From Hirudo medicinalis (Eukaryota; Annelida; Clitellata; Hirudinida; Hirudinidae): a DNA stretch of 64,000 nt. The notes under the pieces were generated by a model. It worked only from the letters and a program-made list of their open reading frames with translations, searched no databases and was not told where the DNA came from. The stretch covers positions 144,434 to 208,433 of the forward strand of contig MPNW01000024.1 of the NCBI GenBank assembly GCA_011800805.1. Reading direction: 5' to 3'. How positions within the stretch are numbered: position 1 is the stretch's first letter; each line of letters opens with the position of its first letter. The position numbers and the translations under genes were made by a program. Of this stretch, positions 27,101 through 46,027 are shown in pieces.

Positions 27101-28064
27101 AAAGTAGTCTCGTCCAAAGAGTGATTCGGTGTCCGTGAATGTTTTGACTCATTCTCACATCGTTCAAAGTGGCAGAACTTTCTGGCACAAACTTTTTATT
27201 TCGATTTTATTTTAATTTTTTTATTTTATATTTCGTGAGATTGCCTTTCAACAACCACTTGTTACTGTTCGATTATTAAAGTTTATCATAAGGTTACTTT
27301 GAGTTGTTTTTAGTTTAAGAAGCTTGAGATGATCGATACCAATTCCATCAGTTGCTTTTATATCCAATCTAATCAGGCCTCCGAGCTCAACGTAGCCGAC
27401 CAGCCATTCTTCTTATCAGATCTCATCCTCTTTTTGAGCTGCACCAACTCAAACGGTCAGTATGACGTATGATGATTTAATATCATAGTTTCATCTGCAG
27501 TACACTCATTTACTTGTGCTATTAGACCTTTACTTAGATTATTAAATATGTGTTTGTCCTTATATTTGATTTTTTTTAAATTTTTCACAGGCAATGGCGA
27601 TAGCAGGACTCTCAATGAGGAACAGCTAAAGACGCATTCTGTACACCTGAGAAAATGTTTGGGCAACATGGATCTTGAATGGCAGGTGTTGTTGCGACTC
27701 AAGGCTGACATTTTGGGGCTCGTTGATGTCGAACGAGGTATTTTATTGAAACTGGTTCAGTTGAGAAATATCTGGCAAGTGTCTCACATATCTCTGATAC
27801 ACATTTGTAACTTAACCAAATTCTACATTGATGACATCTAGATTCTCAATTGTACTTTTCTTCAGATTTGTTGACACTGCATCTTCATTTTGCTGTAATT
27901 TAAAGTCATTTATGTTGCAAAATTAAGTATTTTGGCAAAAGAAAATTATTTATTTTTAAGCTCCTGCAGTGCTTTCCTCAATGTTGAAGATATTGCAGGA
28001 AAGTGAAGTGTTTTCCAACAGCACTGTTGCAAAATGGAACAACTCTTCAAATGGCTGCAAATAA
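18128..28064 (+). CDS. EIF4G: Eukaryotic translation initiation factor 4G
   Basis: Scaffold of the cap-binding eIF4F complex. Exons by GT-AG: 18128-18160, 18491-18619, 18690-18794 and 18851-19027 (this junction is uncertain), 19083-19332, 19455-20300, 22042 or 22050-22326, 22423-22502, 22559-22742, 22809-22915, 23285-23728, 24087-24224, 24293-24352, 24616-24762, 24895-24974, 25332-26759, 26831-27035, 27377-27455, 27591-27737, 27961-28064. The full chain would be about 1,675 residues; from the ATG at 22050 it is 1,159. Landmarks: an N-terminal [12 protein letters not shown] block matching the eIF4G I-DP-x-G motif; the eIF4E-binding motif YSREFLL (22809 exon); MIF4G from about 24087 to 25680 ([44 protein letters not shown]); MA3 from about 26500 to 27035; and a short W2-like end. 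The eIF4E site makes this an eIF4G1/3 type rather than DAP5. It ends at [10 protein letters not shown] without the usual acidic/aromatic W2 tail. Confidence 0.93.
21270..22049 (+). promoter_or_regulatory. Candidate internal promoter of eIF4G
   Basis: Within the 1.7 kb intron after 20300 this stretch is visibly richer in G+C and CpG than its surroundings. It contains cacttccg (ETS-like on the reverse strand) and gggcgtgggc (GC-box-like). It leads to an ATG at 22050 that opens a 1,159-codon frame including the eIF4E site and MIF4G. Joining the upstream exon instead requires an acceptor at 22041 with a poor pyrimidine tract. No TSS can be read directly. Confidence 0.35.
22991..23031. repeat. GGAT tetranucleotide array in an eIF4G intron
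   Basis: Short GAAT then GGAT array inside the intron between the eIF4E-binding exon and the following exon. It is the same tetranucleotide family as the arrays at 2.4, 6.8 and 8.3 kb. Confidence 0.8.
25026..25186 (+). ncRNA. Structured intronic segment, possible snoRNA-like RNA
   Basis: Inside the 357-bp intron 24975-25331 of eIF4G three hairpins follow one another. The first pairs ATGGCTA (25026-25032) with TAGCCAT (25090-25096), and encloses TAGGTC (25034-25039) with GACCTA (25062-25067). The second pairs AGCACCA (25151-25157) with TGGTGCT (25161-25167). The third pairs TGCAACA (25168-25174) with TGTTGCA (25180-25186). An ACA occurs at 25172-25174. A first hairpin with an internal pocket resembles an H/ACA guide RNA, but no convincing H box (ANANNA) follows it. 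Vertebrate EIF4G genes are known snoRNA hosts. Function here is inference. Confidence 0.25.
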
Positions 28065-29040
28065 CAAGTCAAATTGCAACTTCTTCACTTTTGAATTACA
28101 AATATGGCTGCTGGTTTTTAATTGTATAAGTTCTAGTTTGAATTAGTTTAACTTTTTAGATTAATTGAAGGCTCTCAAGGACTTTCTACAATAATCTCCC
28201 AGCCATTACTGAGAGCCAAACTATTTTGCAACTTATTGCTCGTCACTAATGCAGTGTATCGGCTTGCTGTACTTAATTTATAATTAAGTCATTGTAATTG
28301 TAAGTGACTAATTGTTGCTAACTTTTACGCGGACCCTTTTTTTTTACCTTCGTGGTTATCTTCTTGATTGGATTCTCTATATGTTTGATTCGATTTGTAA
28401 AACTCTGCACAGGACATTGGAACTTGTATACATCCTTGATTCTTTGATGTTAACTTGTTGCTCAACTTTTATATTTTTGTATCTTCTGCTTGCTGTGTGA
28501 GAACTTTGAATATTCTCTTGTCGTCAAAAGTCATTCTAAAATGGAGATTGGATTTCCTGTTTCTTCTTACTGTGACCATTTTAATTAAATTATTTATTAT
28601 TTATTTCATGAGGTTGGACTTGAGTTCTCCACAAGTTCACAAGATTTATTTTATAGCCACCTTTATTTGTAATCTCAAATGATTTTCAAACCTGTGATCG
28701 CCTGTTCTTGTAAGACGGAAGTGACGGCCCCACTGGGAATTGAACAATACTCTTGTACATCTTGTATTTATTTAATGTTTTATCATTCTTTTTAGGACTT
28801 ACTTCCAATCACACATGAAAGTGCTTTCAGTCTTTGCTCCTATTTATTGTACCTCATCCACATCGGAAACAAAATTGTTAGTGGACATCCATCCTTCAAA
28901 GCTTAGCAGTATTCCTAACTTTATTTGACTTCAAGATAGTTATTTCCTCAGTCATTGATGAGTGTTTTGTTGTGTCTAGCTGATGTTTTGTGATCTTTGT
29001 AGTTTATATTTATATTGTTTGTAACAAGTTTTGTCTTTTC

Positions 29041-29046
29041 AATAAA
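29041..29046 (+). terminator. Poly(A) signal, probably eIF4G
   Basis: AATAAA about 980 bp after the eIF4G stop, the first canonical plus-strand hexamer I noticed downstream. It implies a long AT-rich 3'UTR covering 28065 to about 29065. Confidence 0.55.
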
Positions 29047-30472
29047 ACTTGAAAAACAACAATGGATGCAAAAAAATTTTAATACCCTTGCCAATAAGTA
29101 TTTGAGCTCTGATTGATATGGCACAAAATTGTTGTAAACCAAAAAGGAGGACGTTTGCTGTATAGGACCACATGGGGCTACTAGGAGCCGATTCGTTTTC
29201 GGTGAAATTTTAAACGCAAATCTCTAAAAGGTAAGAATTTATAGCAGCCACTCCGGTTTCCAGAAATGTGTGCATAAGTGCGCATTAACTTAACGATATT
29301 GTCGTTGGCAAGACAAAATGTTCATGGCATAAACTGACTTCTGTCAACAGAAACATAAAAGGATGTTTGCTTCTGAAAGGTTCTTTGATTCAAATTACTT
29401 TTATCAACACGACAACTAGAAATCATAAAAATGTTATGTTAAGATGTAAATGATATTCTATAGAATGACAAATTCTCACTAGTAACTATTAGCACGACAG
29501 CTACAAGAATTCCACAAAGGGTCATCTGAAATGAAATCTTAGTGGCATATACAAAGCTTAATTAACCTTAGTAAATTTAATCACATAATTGTAATTATGT
29601 AATATTTCCGGCCATTATAATTTCAGCTTTTCCTTCCCAAATAACTAATCAAAATATCTGGTAGGAGTTAATACCTTCGCGCATATTAACAATATTTCAA
29701 TAATAACATCAGGCCGTTACTTTATTGGACACTACCCAAGCTTACTTTAAAATTCTGCCAGAAAGTCTTCTTTTTGAGGTCAACACTTGTGGTTTCAAAC
29801 TGTTCTGCTCCTGACACTAATGCTTCTAATCAATGAACCAAATCACCAGATTAATTGTCTTCAACGATTAATTCAAATCGATTTTATTTTGTAAGTGAAC
29901 AATATTGCAAATTTTGTGACTCGATCGAAATAATATCTACAGATCTCGTAACTGAACGTATTATACAAACTATGTTGAATACTATTACTAACTGGTTCTA
30001 TCCTCCAAATCTGTTAATTTCTCTTTTCTTTCGAGCACTTTATCAACGTTAATTCTCATAATACCAACCACCTAAATTAATGGTTAAAACAGTAAGGCAA
30101 CAACAATTAAATTTTTCATCATTATTATTATGCAGACTTGGTCAACATGAGCTTGAGCCTCTTGTAAGTTTTCACTAGTTAACGAAGTCATGACAATGCT
30201 CATAAAAGCATCCAATTCTTGTTAAGTAAATTATTCCTGAAAAAAGTTAACATATGTTTTCAAGCATATGTTTTCATATGTTTATGCTGACGGGCTCAAG
30301 CTAACAAACTTTACTGGCCTATCCGTCCATAAATATTAATATTTATAGAGTAAAAAACAATAACAGTAAAAAGGAAATTTTATCTACGAATACGACCGTG
30401 GAAACTTTTATTAATTTAGTCATTAATTAATTTTTCTTTAAGCCGTTAAAATACGAGTCCTTAGTAACGATC
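29047..30472. other. Intergenic, no gene seen
   Basis: AT-rich DNA between eIF4G and RIIAD1. No conserved exon, RNA gene or sizeable repeat was recognised. The final ~100 bp before 30473 should contain the RIIAD1 promoter and 5'UTR. Confidence 0.6.
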
Positions 30473-31003
30473 ATGGCATCCAGGCAGCAGGAAAATATTC
30501 CACCGGAGAAGCGCCAGGGTGGTATGCCCTCCAGGTCCGTGCAAAGACCAGCATGCGATCCTCCCTATGGAATGGAGCCATACGATTCGCCGGGAGTGTA
30601 CGACAAACTCGGTGCTCTGAGCGACACCCAACAAGAGGAGCTCACCAAATACAAGGTCTCGCGTTAATCAAGCCACAAATCACGCTGTATTAATACATCA
30701 TTACGCAAACACAGGGTAAGTTGAGGCAAGAGGACGAGCGTTACCTCCGCCAGCACCCAGAAATCACTTGTATGATCAAGAACTTCATGTTAGAAGTGCT
30801 GCATCACAGGCCAACAGATATAGAACGATTCGCAACAGGTAAACCATTCCTCCCTTAACCAGCTTCAACTAATTTCTGCATCCATTGCCCCAGATTACTT
30901 CACAAACCCACTCCTTCCAGAGGTTGTGGACAAGCTTCTTGAAGAGCATGCTTCAAACAAGAAAATGAACCTCATCCTCATGAACTCATTCCTTGATTAT
31001 TGA
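30473..31003 (+). CDS. RIIAD1: RIIa domain-containing protein 1
   Basis: Three exons, 30473-30655, 30715-30838 and 30894-31003, sum to 417 bp (138 residues) in frame. The body matches vertebrate RIIAD1: LRQEDERYLRQHPEI, then HHRPTDIERFATDYFTNP and LLPEVVDKLLEEH. This is the dimerisation/docking-type helix pair related to the PKA regulatory subunit RIIa fold, found in many sperm and cilium proteins. Function is poorly known; a ciliary or flagellar anchoring role is inferred from the family. The N-terminal ~50 residues are proline- and charge-rich and longer than in the roughly 90-residue human protein. Its stop lies 68 bp from the stop of RPL17 on the other strand. Confidence 0.88.
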
Positions 31004-31036
31004 CAAATTGTCAATGACAAATGTGCGTTTCAAAAT

Positions 31037-31042
31037 TTTATT
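31037..31042 (-). terminator. RPL17 poly(A) signal
   Basis: TTTATT on the plus strand (AATAAA on the minus) about 30 bp past the RPL17 stop, giving a very short 3'UTR typical of ribosomal protein mRNAs. Confidence 0.8.
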
Positions 31043-31071
31043 GAAAACAGTTTGGAAGCCCATCTGATATT

Positions 31072-31896
31072 TTAGTCCCTCATCAACAACTTCTGCTTCT
31101 TGAGCTTCTTCTGAGACACCTTCTTCTTCTCCTCAGCAGGCTTCTCAATGGCCTCCTCCTTCTCAGCAAGCACAACCTCAATGTGGCATGGGCTGCTCAT
31201 GTAGGCTATAAGGAAACATACATCATAAATACTCAGATTTAAATTTAGATAGAAAACATGTAACATACCATTGATTCTTCCATGGGCTCTGTATGTGCGC
31301 CTCCTCATCTTGGGAGCTCTGTTGACTTGGATGTGCTCAATCATGAGGTGGTCAGTATCCAATCCCTAAACAGATAATAAATGCAACATTATCAGTTTTA
31401 TTACTTGTTACATTATTAGTTTATTCATTTGTAACCAAGTCACACCTTGAATTCAGCATTGCTCTCAGCATTCTTCAGGAGCTGAAGAAGGAATTCAGCA
31501 CTCTTCTTTGGCCAACGTCCTTGGGTGGTTCCCCAGGCTTTAGCCTACATCACAACAGTCGACAATATTATAACAAAATCTAGGAATTACTCTCAACTGT
31601 GGAAACAAACCTGAGCACATCTTCCGACTCCACCAGTGAACCTCCTGAAAGGAACACATTCCTTGTGGTTGACGACGTTCTTCAAGTAAGCAACAGCCCT
31701 CCTAAGGTGCATGTGCTTAATGTTTTGGGCGGTCTCCCTTGTGTTCTTGAAGTGAACCCTAAGATGTGATCCGCGGGCCTTAGCAGCTATATCGAATAAA
31801 GTTGTGCATGTAATTAATAGAATTATCGACAAATTTGACAAAGTTTTGAAACTTACACTTGGCCGCGTTCTCGGGGTTGAGAGAGTACCTAGTCAT
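31072..31896 (-). CDS. RPL17: 60S ribosomal protein L17 (uL22)
   Basis: Component of the large ribosomal subunit lining the peptide exit tunnel. Coding exons, in transcript order: 31857-31896, 31611-31786, 31446-31544, 31269-31365 and 31072-31205, 546 bp in frame (181 residues; human is 184). Diagnostic blocks are [82 protein letters not shown] and the lysine-rich end [11 protein letters not shown] non-coding first exon ends GGCGTGAAG before gtatag at about 32035, and the acceptor lies ten bases before the ATG. The four coding introns are short, about 60-80 bp. Expression is probably growth-controlled through the 5'TOP tract. Confidence 0.97.
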
Positions 31897-32054
31897 CCTT
31901 TATTATCTAAGAAACAACAGAAATATTAATTTAGACCTATCAATGGCAAACTCCATTTTCTCTAGTCCAAACATAGAAGCTGTACTTCAGTGCGATTTTT
32001 TTTAAAGTTTAGTGACGTACAAAAATTTCTATACCTTCACGCCGCGACGGAATT

Positions 32055-32066
32055 GGGAAAAGGAAG
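32055..32066 (-). promoter_or_regulatory. 5'TOP tract / probable RPL17 transcription start
   Basis: On the minus strand the sequence reads CTTCCTTTTCCC from 32066, a C followed by an uninterrupted pyrimidine run, about 20 bases before a good donor (GAAG|gtatag). This is the terminal oligopyrimidine start of ribosomal protein mRNAs, which places translation under growth (mTOR/LARP1) control in animals. Confidence 0.75.
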
Positions 32067-33091
32067 TTGAGGGTTATCTGTCCACAACAAATAAAAATTA
32101 AGTAATGCAAGTACATATCTCTAAAAAAATATTTTTATTTTATAGTTTTTAATAAAAAAAATATTTTTATTGATTGTATGCAATTCATAGATTTATTTAA
32201 AATTGACTTTCCAATTTGTTCGCACTTCATTCTGCAAAAAAGAACGATATTTTTAAATTTTATATAAACAATTACTTATGTGTTTATTTTAAATTTATAT
32301 AAAATAAATTTTGTACAGACGATTTTTTGCTAGATTCCTTTTAGAATGAAATCATCGAAAATTAAGAAATGTCATTTCTATTGTAAGATATCAATCAGAA
32401 CATGAAAGTTACGTTTAATAATTTTCATTAAATTTCTAATGTTATTTTTTCAAATAAGCAATATTGATTGGCAAATGTATGATTGAAAGATGGTAGCTGA
32501 CTAGGTTTGAGGCAGTAGCAAGCTTCAAGTTTGTTCTTTGGAGAGTGTAATTTGAAATAATTTGGACATTTCGTAAACGTTTGCTTGCGTATTTCTATTC
32601 ATTTTTGATTACTTCCTCATGGTTTCCCTCTTGTTGAAGCATGAATGGCTGACGACCCATGAAGCAAATTATTTTTCACTAGCTAATTTTATAGAACTTT
32701 TGAGAGATTGGAATGTCGAGGCACCAGCCAGTCAGATAGGACCTTAGGTACTAATAAGTTCGGTGGGTCACGTTAGCCTTCCCTGGATGACAATGTTAAA
32801 AGTGTGAGACGCAGGCTTAAGACAAGCGAAAACCATAATCCAAGAGTATTTTGAAAGCTGCCCTTCAACACAAATAACAGAAACAACGCGCCCGCTCACC
32901 ATCCCAATGGCATAGCTACCACAGTATTTTATCGCTATTCTTAGCACCGTAAATCAGCCTGATCTTAACAAAATGTGTTTTCCAGGAAACAAAACAAAGG
33001 CAAACAAATATTTTTTCATAAATAAATAAGTGCAACAGTCACCGCCTCAATAAACACGATGGAGGGCGATTTGATATTTACAGATGTTCAG

Positions 33092-33097
33092 TTTATT
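33092..33097 (-). terminator. CHD1 poly(A) signal
   Basis: TTTATT on the plus strand (AATAAA on the minus) about 95 bp beyond the CHD1 stop. The remaining ~1 kb to RPL17 (32070-33090) shows no gene and should hold the RPL17 promoter. Confidence 0.65.
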
Positions 33098-33189
33098 CAA
33101 TACACAAGTCTGTATGAATCATTAGATGTAGTCGATAACAGTCACTCACAGATTACATAAAATGTAATTTTTTTAAAAATTGGTAAGCA

Positions 33190-41279
<8,090 letters not shown>

Positions 41280-44200
41280 TCTAAGAAATGTAAAATAGCT
41301 CAATAACAATGAAAATTAAAAACAAATAACAGAATATTTAGCATCATTGTGGCACACATTAAACAATATTTATAAAAGGAGCATCTAAAATATTGATATA
41401 AGTGGAGGTTATATCCATTATATCCACTGATATAAGGTGCTTGTCCAATCCATCTAACCAAAAATCATATAACTAGCTTTTGCACTTCCGAATGTAAAAC
41501 TTCCAAGGGCATACTATTTTCAACTGTGGGCTTAAGATAGTGGATCATTAACAGCTTGCTCCTTTCCTCTACGTTTGCGGAGTCTCATCTCAATCTTCCC
41601 CAAGTGTGTGACACCAATGACAACCAGCATTCACATGCAATCTGTGCAAGCAATCTACTCACTCACCCATAGTATTCTACACAAAAATCTCCAATTAATG
41701 GGGGGTAGATTAGGTTCCATATTGCTAAAACCCAAGTGTCAACACCCCAACTGGCATTTTATCGCTGCCAGCTTTTTCCGACTCAACCAATAGGCACGCT
41801 TAGCCGAAATGTCGTAAACAAGTTTGGAGTCCACCTCATCTTACGTAGCATCATTGAATTGACTTGAATTCTCTACGAAAAATAATCATAAAAGCCTAAC
41901 GAGTTCGAAAAACCTATCGCCATATAAACAATCGTTCCGACAGATTTACCGACACGGACGGCACACTAGCAAATCAAATGGCGTACGAGGCGATAATCTG
42001 CGCCATGATCAAAACGATTTCCGAATTCCAAATAAACGTTTCGAGGTATAACGACGATTGTAAACTACTAACGTTAAGATTAACAAGTGATAACTTCATC
42101 AACCAACTCCCTAACGACTCACGTCCGATAGGCTTCTGACGTATACCAACAAAGCAGCGAACTAAAAATGCCCGTCCGTGCCTTACCAAAAATACAAAAT
42201 CGACTCCCCGTTTGTAGATTCTTATTACCAAACAACACAATAACAAGTGAGCGAGCGTCAAAATAATTCAATAAAAATTTATTTAGTTGATCAGAATTAT
42301 CCCTTCATCTTGGGATGATTTAATCAAAACTATCCAGTAGTTGCAATTACAAATTAGATCAGTATGATGTGGCAGAGAAAGTCACTGAGAGTCACTGAGT
42401 CACATAATCACAAACAATCTGTTTTCAATTTTCAGAGATCTTGTTGGATTTCATCATGTTATGGCCAATTTGGAAACAGCATGTCCAAGCAAACCAAAGC
42501 TGCATAACCAGCAGGGTCAACTTCTTATTGCATCTGAAATAAATTCAATGAAATGATTTTTAGAACATAGATTACCTATATAGAGCATGTTTCACAAAGC
42601 AGAACACATAATCAAACAATTAGAAGCCTGCCACCAGAGAAGAGTTAAATCAAAACTGAACCCAGAACTGACCAAAACAAAAATTTGAAACAAATTTACT
42701 CTGTGCAATGAGCACATAATTTGAATTTGCAACTCTCAGCGGACACTCAAAGAGCCTGCTAATAAAATGAATGCCCTTTTGATAAATAACTAGGAAATAA
42801 TGCACAGACTCACTTCCAAATTCCCATTCATTTTAAATGACTTGTATAAGTAATTTACAAAAACACTAGATAAAATCCTGGATTGGTATACAACTGTGGT
42901 TTGACCGACAACAACCCTCAACTTATCAAAGCACTCTTATATAAAGGCAAGGCTCATATAAAATTTTAGAAAATTCAACAGGATTTGCAACATAGTGTAC
43001 CTAAAATCAATTGAGGATCAAACATTAAAATGACTTGACCAAACAAAATAGTAACATATCAGTCTGTGATTTCAAACTAGTCCGTTTGGCCTATAAGACT
43101 TCAAGTTACCATTACTATGTAATTACATAAAACAATAATTTAAAATATATGCCATCATCGATCGATGGCTATCTGTTGTACTAATCATATCTTACAATGC
43201 TCACGCTAAGAATAATTATCACACCTCAGAACGTCCGATGAACCTATTCCAAAACTGGTACCAAAATGAAATATTAATAAACAAACTAGACCACATAAAA
43301 AAAAAATTGATATAGTTGGCAATTAAGCTACAGATTATATTTCATATTTCAAGCCATAAAACCATATTTTGTAATTAAGTCAAGTAATACAGAGATTAAT
43401 TGTGATTTATGCGACCACAGGCAAGCGCTAAATACCAAGTGACAACTACATGATTCTCCTTGCATTCGAAATAACTCAAGCATGAGTCATTCAATAAAAT
43501 ACATGGCAATTTTAAACATTTAGTATGATCAGATGCCCAATCACCCAGGAGATCCATGACAGAGTGCAAATTAAATTACTTGAAATGCATTTGCAATATT
43601 TATAACAAAAGTCTTTATTGCTTCCTTATTATTACCTGCTGTTTATGTGACTCTCAAAAGTTTAAGGGCATCTAAATAATAACAACATATATTCAATTTA
43701 ATTGAATGCATTATACAAATAAAACCTCTTCCTATTGCAGCTTAGGCTCACCCCCCCCCCCTGTGGGCAGCATCCAGTTGCATAATGGAGTTAACAAATA
43801 CTCAATTAAAAGCATTCAATGACATTACACATTGTATACATACAAGGATTACCAGTTTTGTTGATATGATTCCTACCTAACAGCTTAATTACAAGTAATT
43901 CAATACTTAAAATGACTGTCAATTTAGAATAATCATCTAAGATTTTATTTATAAAAAAAGATCTGCATCTCAAATTTGCAAAAGCAGCAAATGTGCTGAT
44001 GTCACCAACTAATCACAATGTTCCCTGCTAGTGTAATTAAAAATTTGTTTAATTTCATGCCAGCAGTCATCACTTTTTTCTTTTACATGTCTTTCATTAC
44101 ATTAATTTAAAACACCTCATTAATTATTCAGATCGTAAGTTGTTATTGAATAAACCCTAACTGAGACTCATCTCTATCACTAAATTTTCCATATTTGAAT

Positions 44201-46021
44201 CATGAAAAATCAAATATTCTCACCATTGACTCTAGCTCCCTAAATGAATGTAGTAAATGAGTGGTCACTTGGGGTGCCAGGCCTCTTTGATACAACCTAA
44301 AAAAGATTAAGAAAGCATGGTCTATACAGAAGAATTTATCTAAAGTGGAAATAATTTTAAAGCTTACACAAGGGTCGTCACAATGGCAAAACACCAGTCT
44401 TGGCTTCATATTCTTCATGGATTCACTGTTAACCATAGTTAATCACTTGAACAGACCCAACAGAGTAAAGTTTGAGAATCAGCCCTTCCTAACAAATTTG
44501 TCTAACAAAGCCTGCAAAAAATGTAAGCGATTTTCACTAAAAATGTATTCATTGATGCCAAAAGTAGTAGATTCAAGCAAAAATTAAGCACTAATAGCCA
44601 GATATGGAGCGATCGCGAACTTGCTCTACAGAACCTAGCGACAAAATTGCGTAAATTTTGGAATTTATATCATGATGATTCAATCAAATTTTAATATGTC
44701 ATAAGAACAACACATCTAATACCAAAAAATAACGATTTGGAAGTATTCCTATCGAGTTATGACAAAAACAAAAAAAAACCAAAGATGTTAACCTTTCCGT
44801 AAATCCCCCTCAAAAATTCGATCAAACATCTTCAAAAATGCAGCCAGGAACCTTCCTTTACAGGCACATGACAATTTCGGTAGATTTTAAAGATTTTTTC
44901 ACAAGAATTCACCTCCGGACCTTCCATTTCCAGTAAAACACGTCGAACAGAGCTGATTCGGCCTACCACGAACAACATAACTGAGCAAATGACCTCTAAA
45001 CGTCCCTCAACAGATAGAAATATGGCGTATTCAGTGAGAAACTTTAAATATGTAAATTTATGTCAAAATATTTTAAGTTATGCGAAAATATTTTCAGAAT
45101 CACTATTCCTATTGGCCTATAGGAGTTTTTAAAATAAAAATTAAGAATGATTGGCTGTTTTTAAATAGTTTCTGCAATTTGATTGGGCAATTTTGTAATG
45201 AGATGCAAATTATTTATCTACAGCCTTAGATATTCAAAATGAATTCTGGCTGTAGCCTTGGTTGCTCTTTACGATTTTAGAAGGTTCATAATAAATACGC
45301 ACTTTATAATTTTAAAAAATGGTCTAAGATTTTGGGCGCTTAATAATTCTCCGGGATTTTTATTCGCCAATGGAGAATTTTAATTAGTTTTTATGCTTAG
45401 TTAAATAATTCTAATTTCTGAATCCGTGCCAGGCTTTAGTTTAGTGATCGCAAGAAGATTTGTTCACTAAAGACTATGTCGCTCATTGTGGTTTGGACAG
45501 TCTATTCCTAATAAGAAGTTTGTCAGATATAAAAATAAATTTCTCTAAAAATAAGACAACTTAGATTTTGATGTTCATATATAAAGGAATTAAATAACCT
45601 AAACTTGTGGAAACAAGCTAAGCGAAAATGATAGCTGTTGACTTTATTAGCTTGTGCTGTGATCTAACGTCACAATTATGAGGAATTTACAAATGTGGCA
45701 ATTATTACTTCAAAATGCATGCGATGGTTGGCGTGGTCATTCTAAAGCTTCTGCATTTGATTGGAATTCTCTGGGAAAACGGGAAATTCATTCCACACAT
45801 GATTCTCGGTAAAATTTGCAGCCGGCAATCCCCAAACAGGGTCGCTCAAAAGGTCCGAAACCCGACATTCAACTTCCGCTTATAGGGTCACGGATCATAA
45901 ACAACCCAAAACATTTGGGGCCAGCATTTTGCTGATGTTTTAAAATATGTATAGCTACCAATTCTGATGTCGAAAATATGAAAAAATATGGCTTTGACCA
46001 AGTTCTGCATTGCTATGTACA
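41280..46021. other. Long stretch of unclear content between CHD1 and DUS2
   Basis: No recognised protein. The part nearest CHD1 (about 41940-42260) is locally CpG-containing and has donor-like sites on the minus strand (gtaaat, gtgagt, gtaagg), so it is the likely CHD1 promoter and non-coding first exon. From about 42281 (minus-strand AATAAA) to about 45000 the minus strand carries isolated exon-like pieces with good donors (see finding). A run of eleven C lies at 43751-43761. The rest is AT-rich DNA without repeats I could name. Confidence 0.5.
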
Positions 46022-46027
46022 TTTATT
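46022..46027 (-). terminator. DUS2 poly(A) signal overlapping the stop codon
   Basis: On the minus strand the transcript ends gagaaaTAATAAA: the AATAAA begins at the second base of the TAA stop. If used, the 3'UTR is only some 15-30 bases. A further-downstream signal cannot be excluded. Confidence 0.55.

Noticed and set aside
43741..43765. Run of eleven C as a possible regulatory or structural site
   Set aside because: A single homopolymer in non-coding DNA with no partner tract; length may also be a sequencing artefact.
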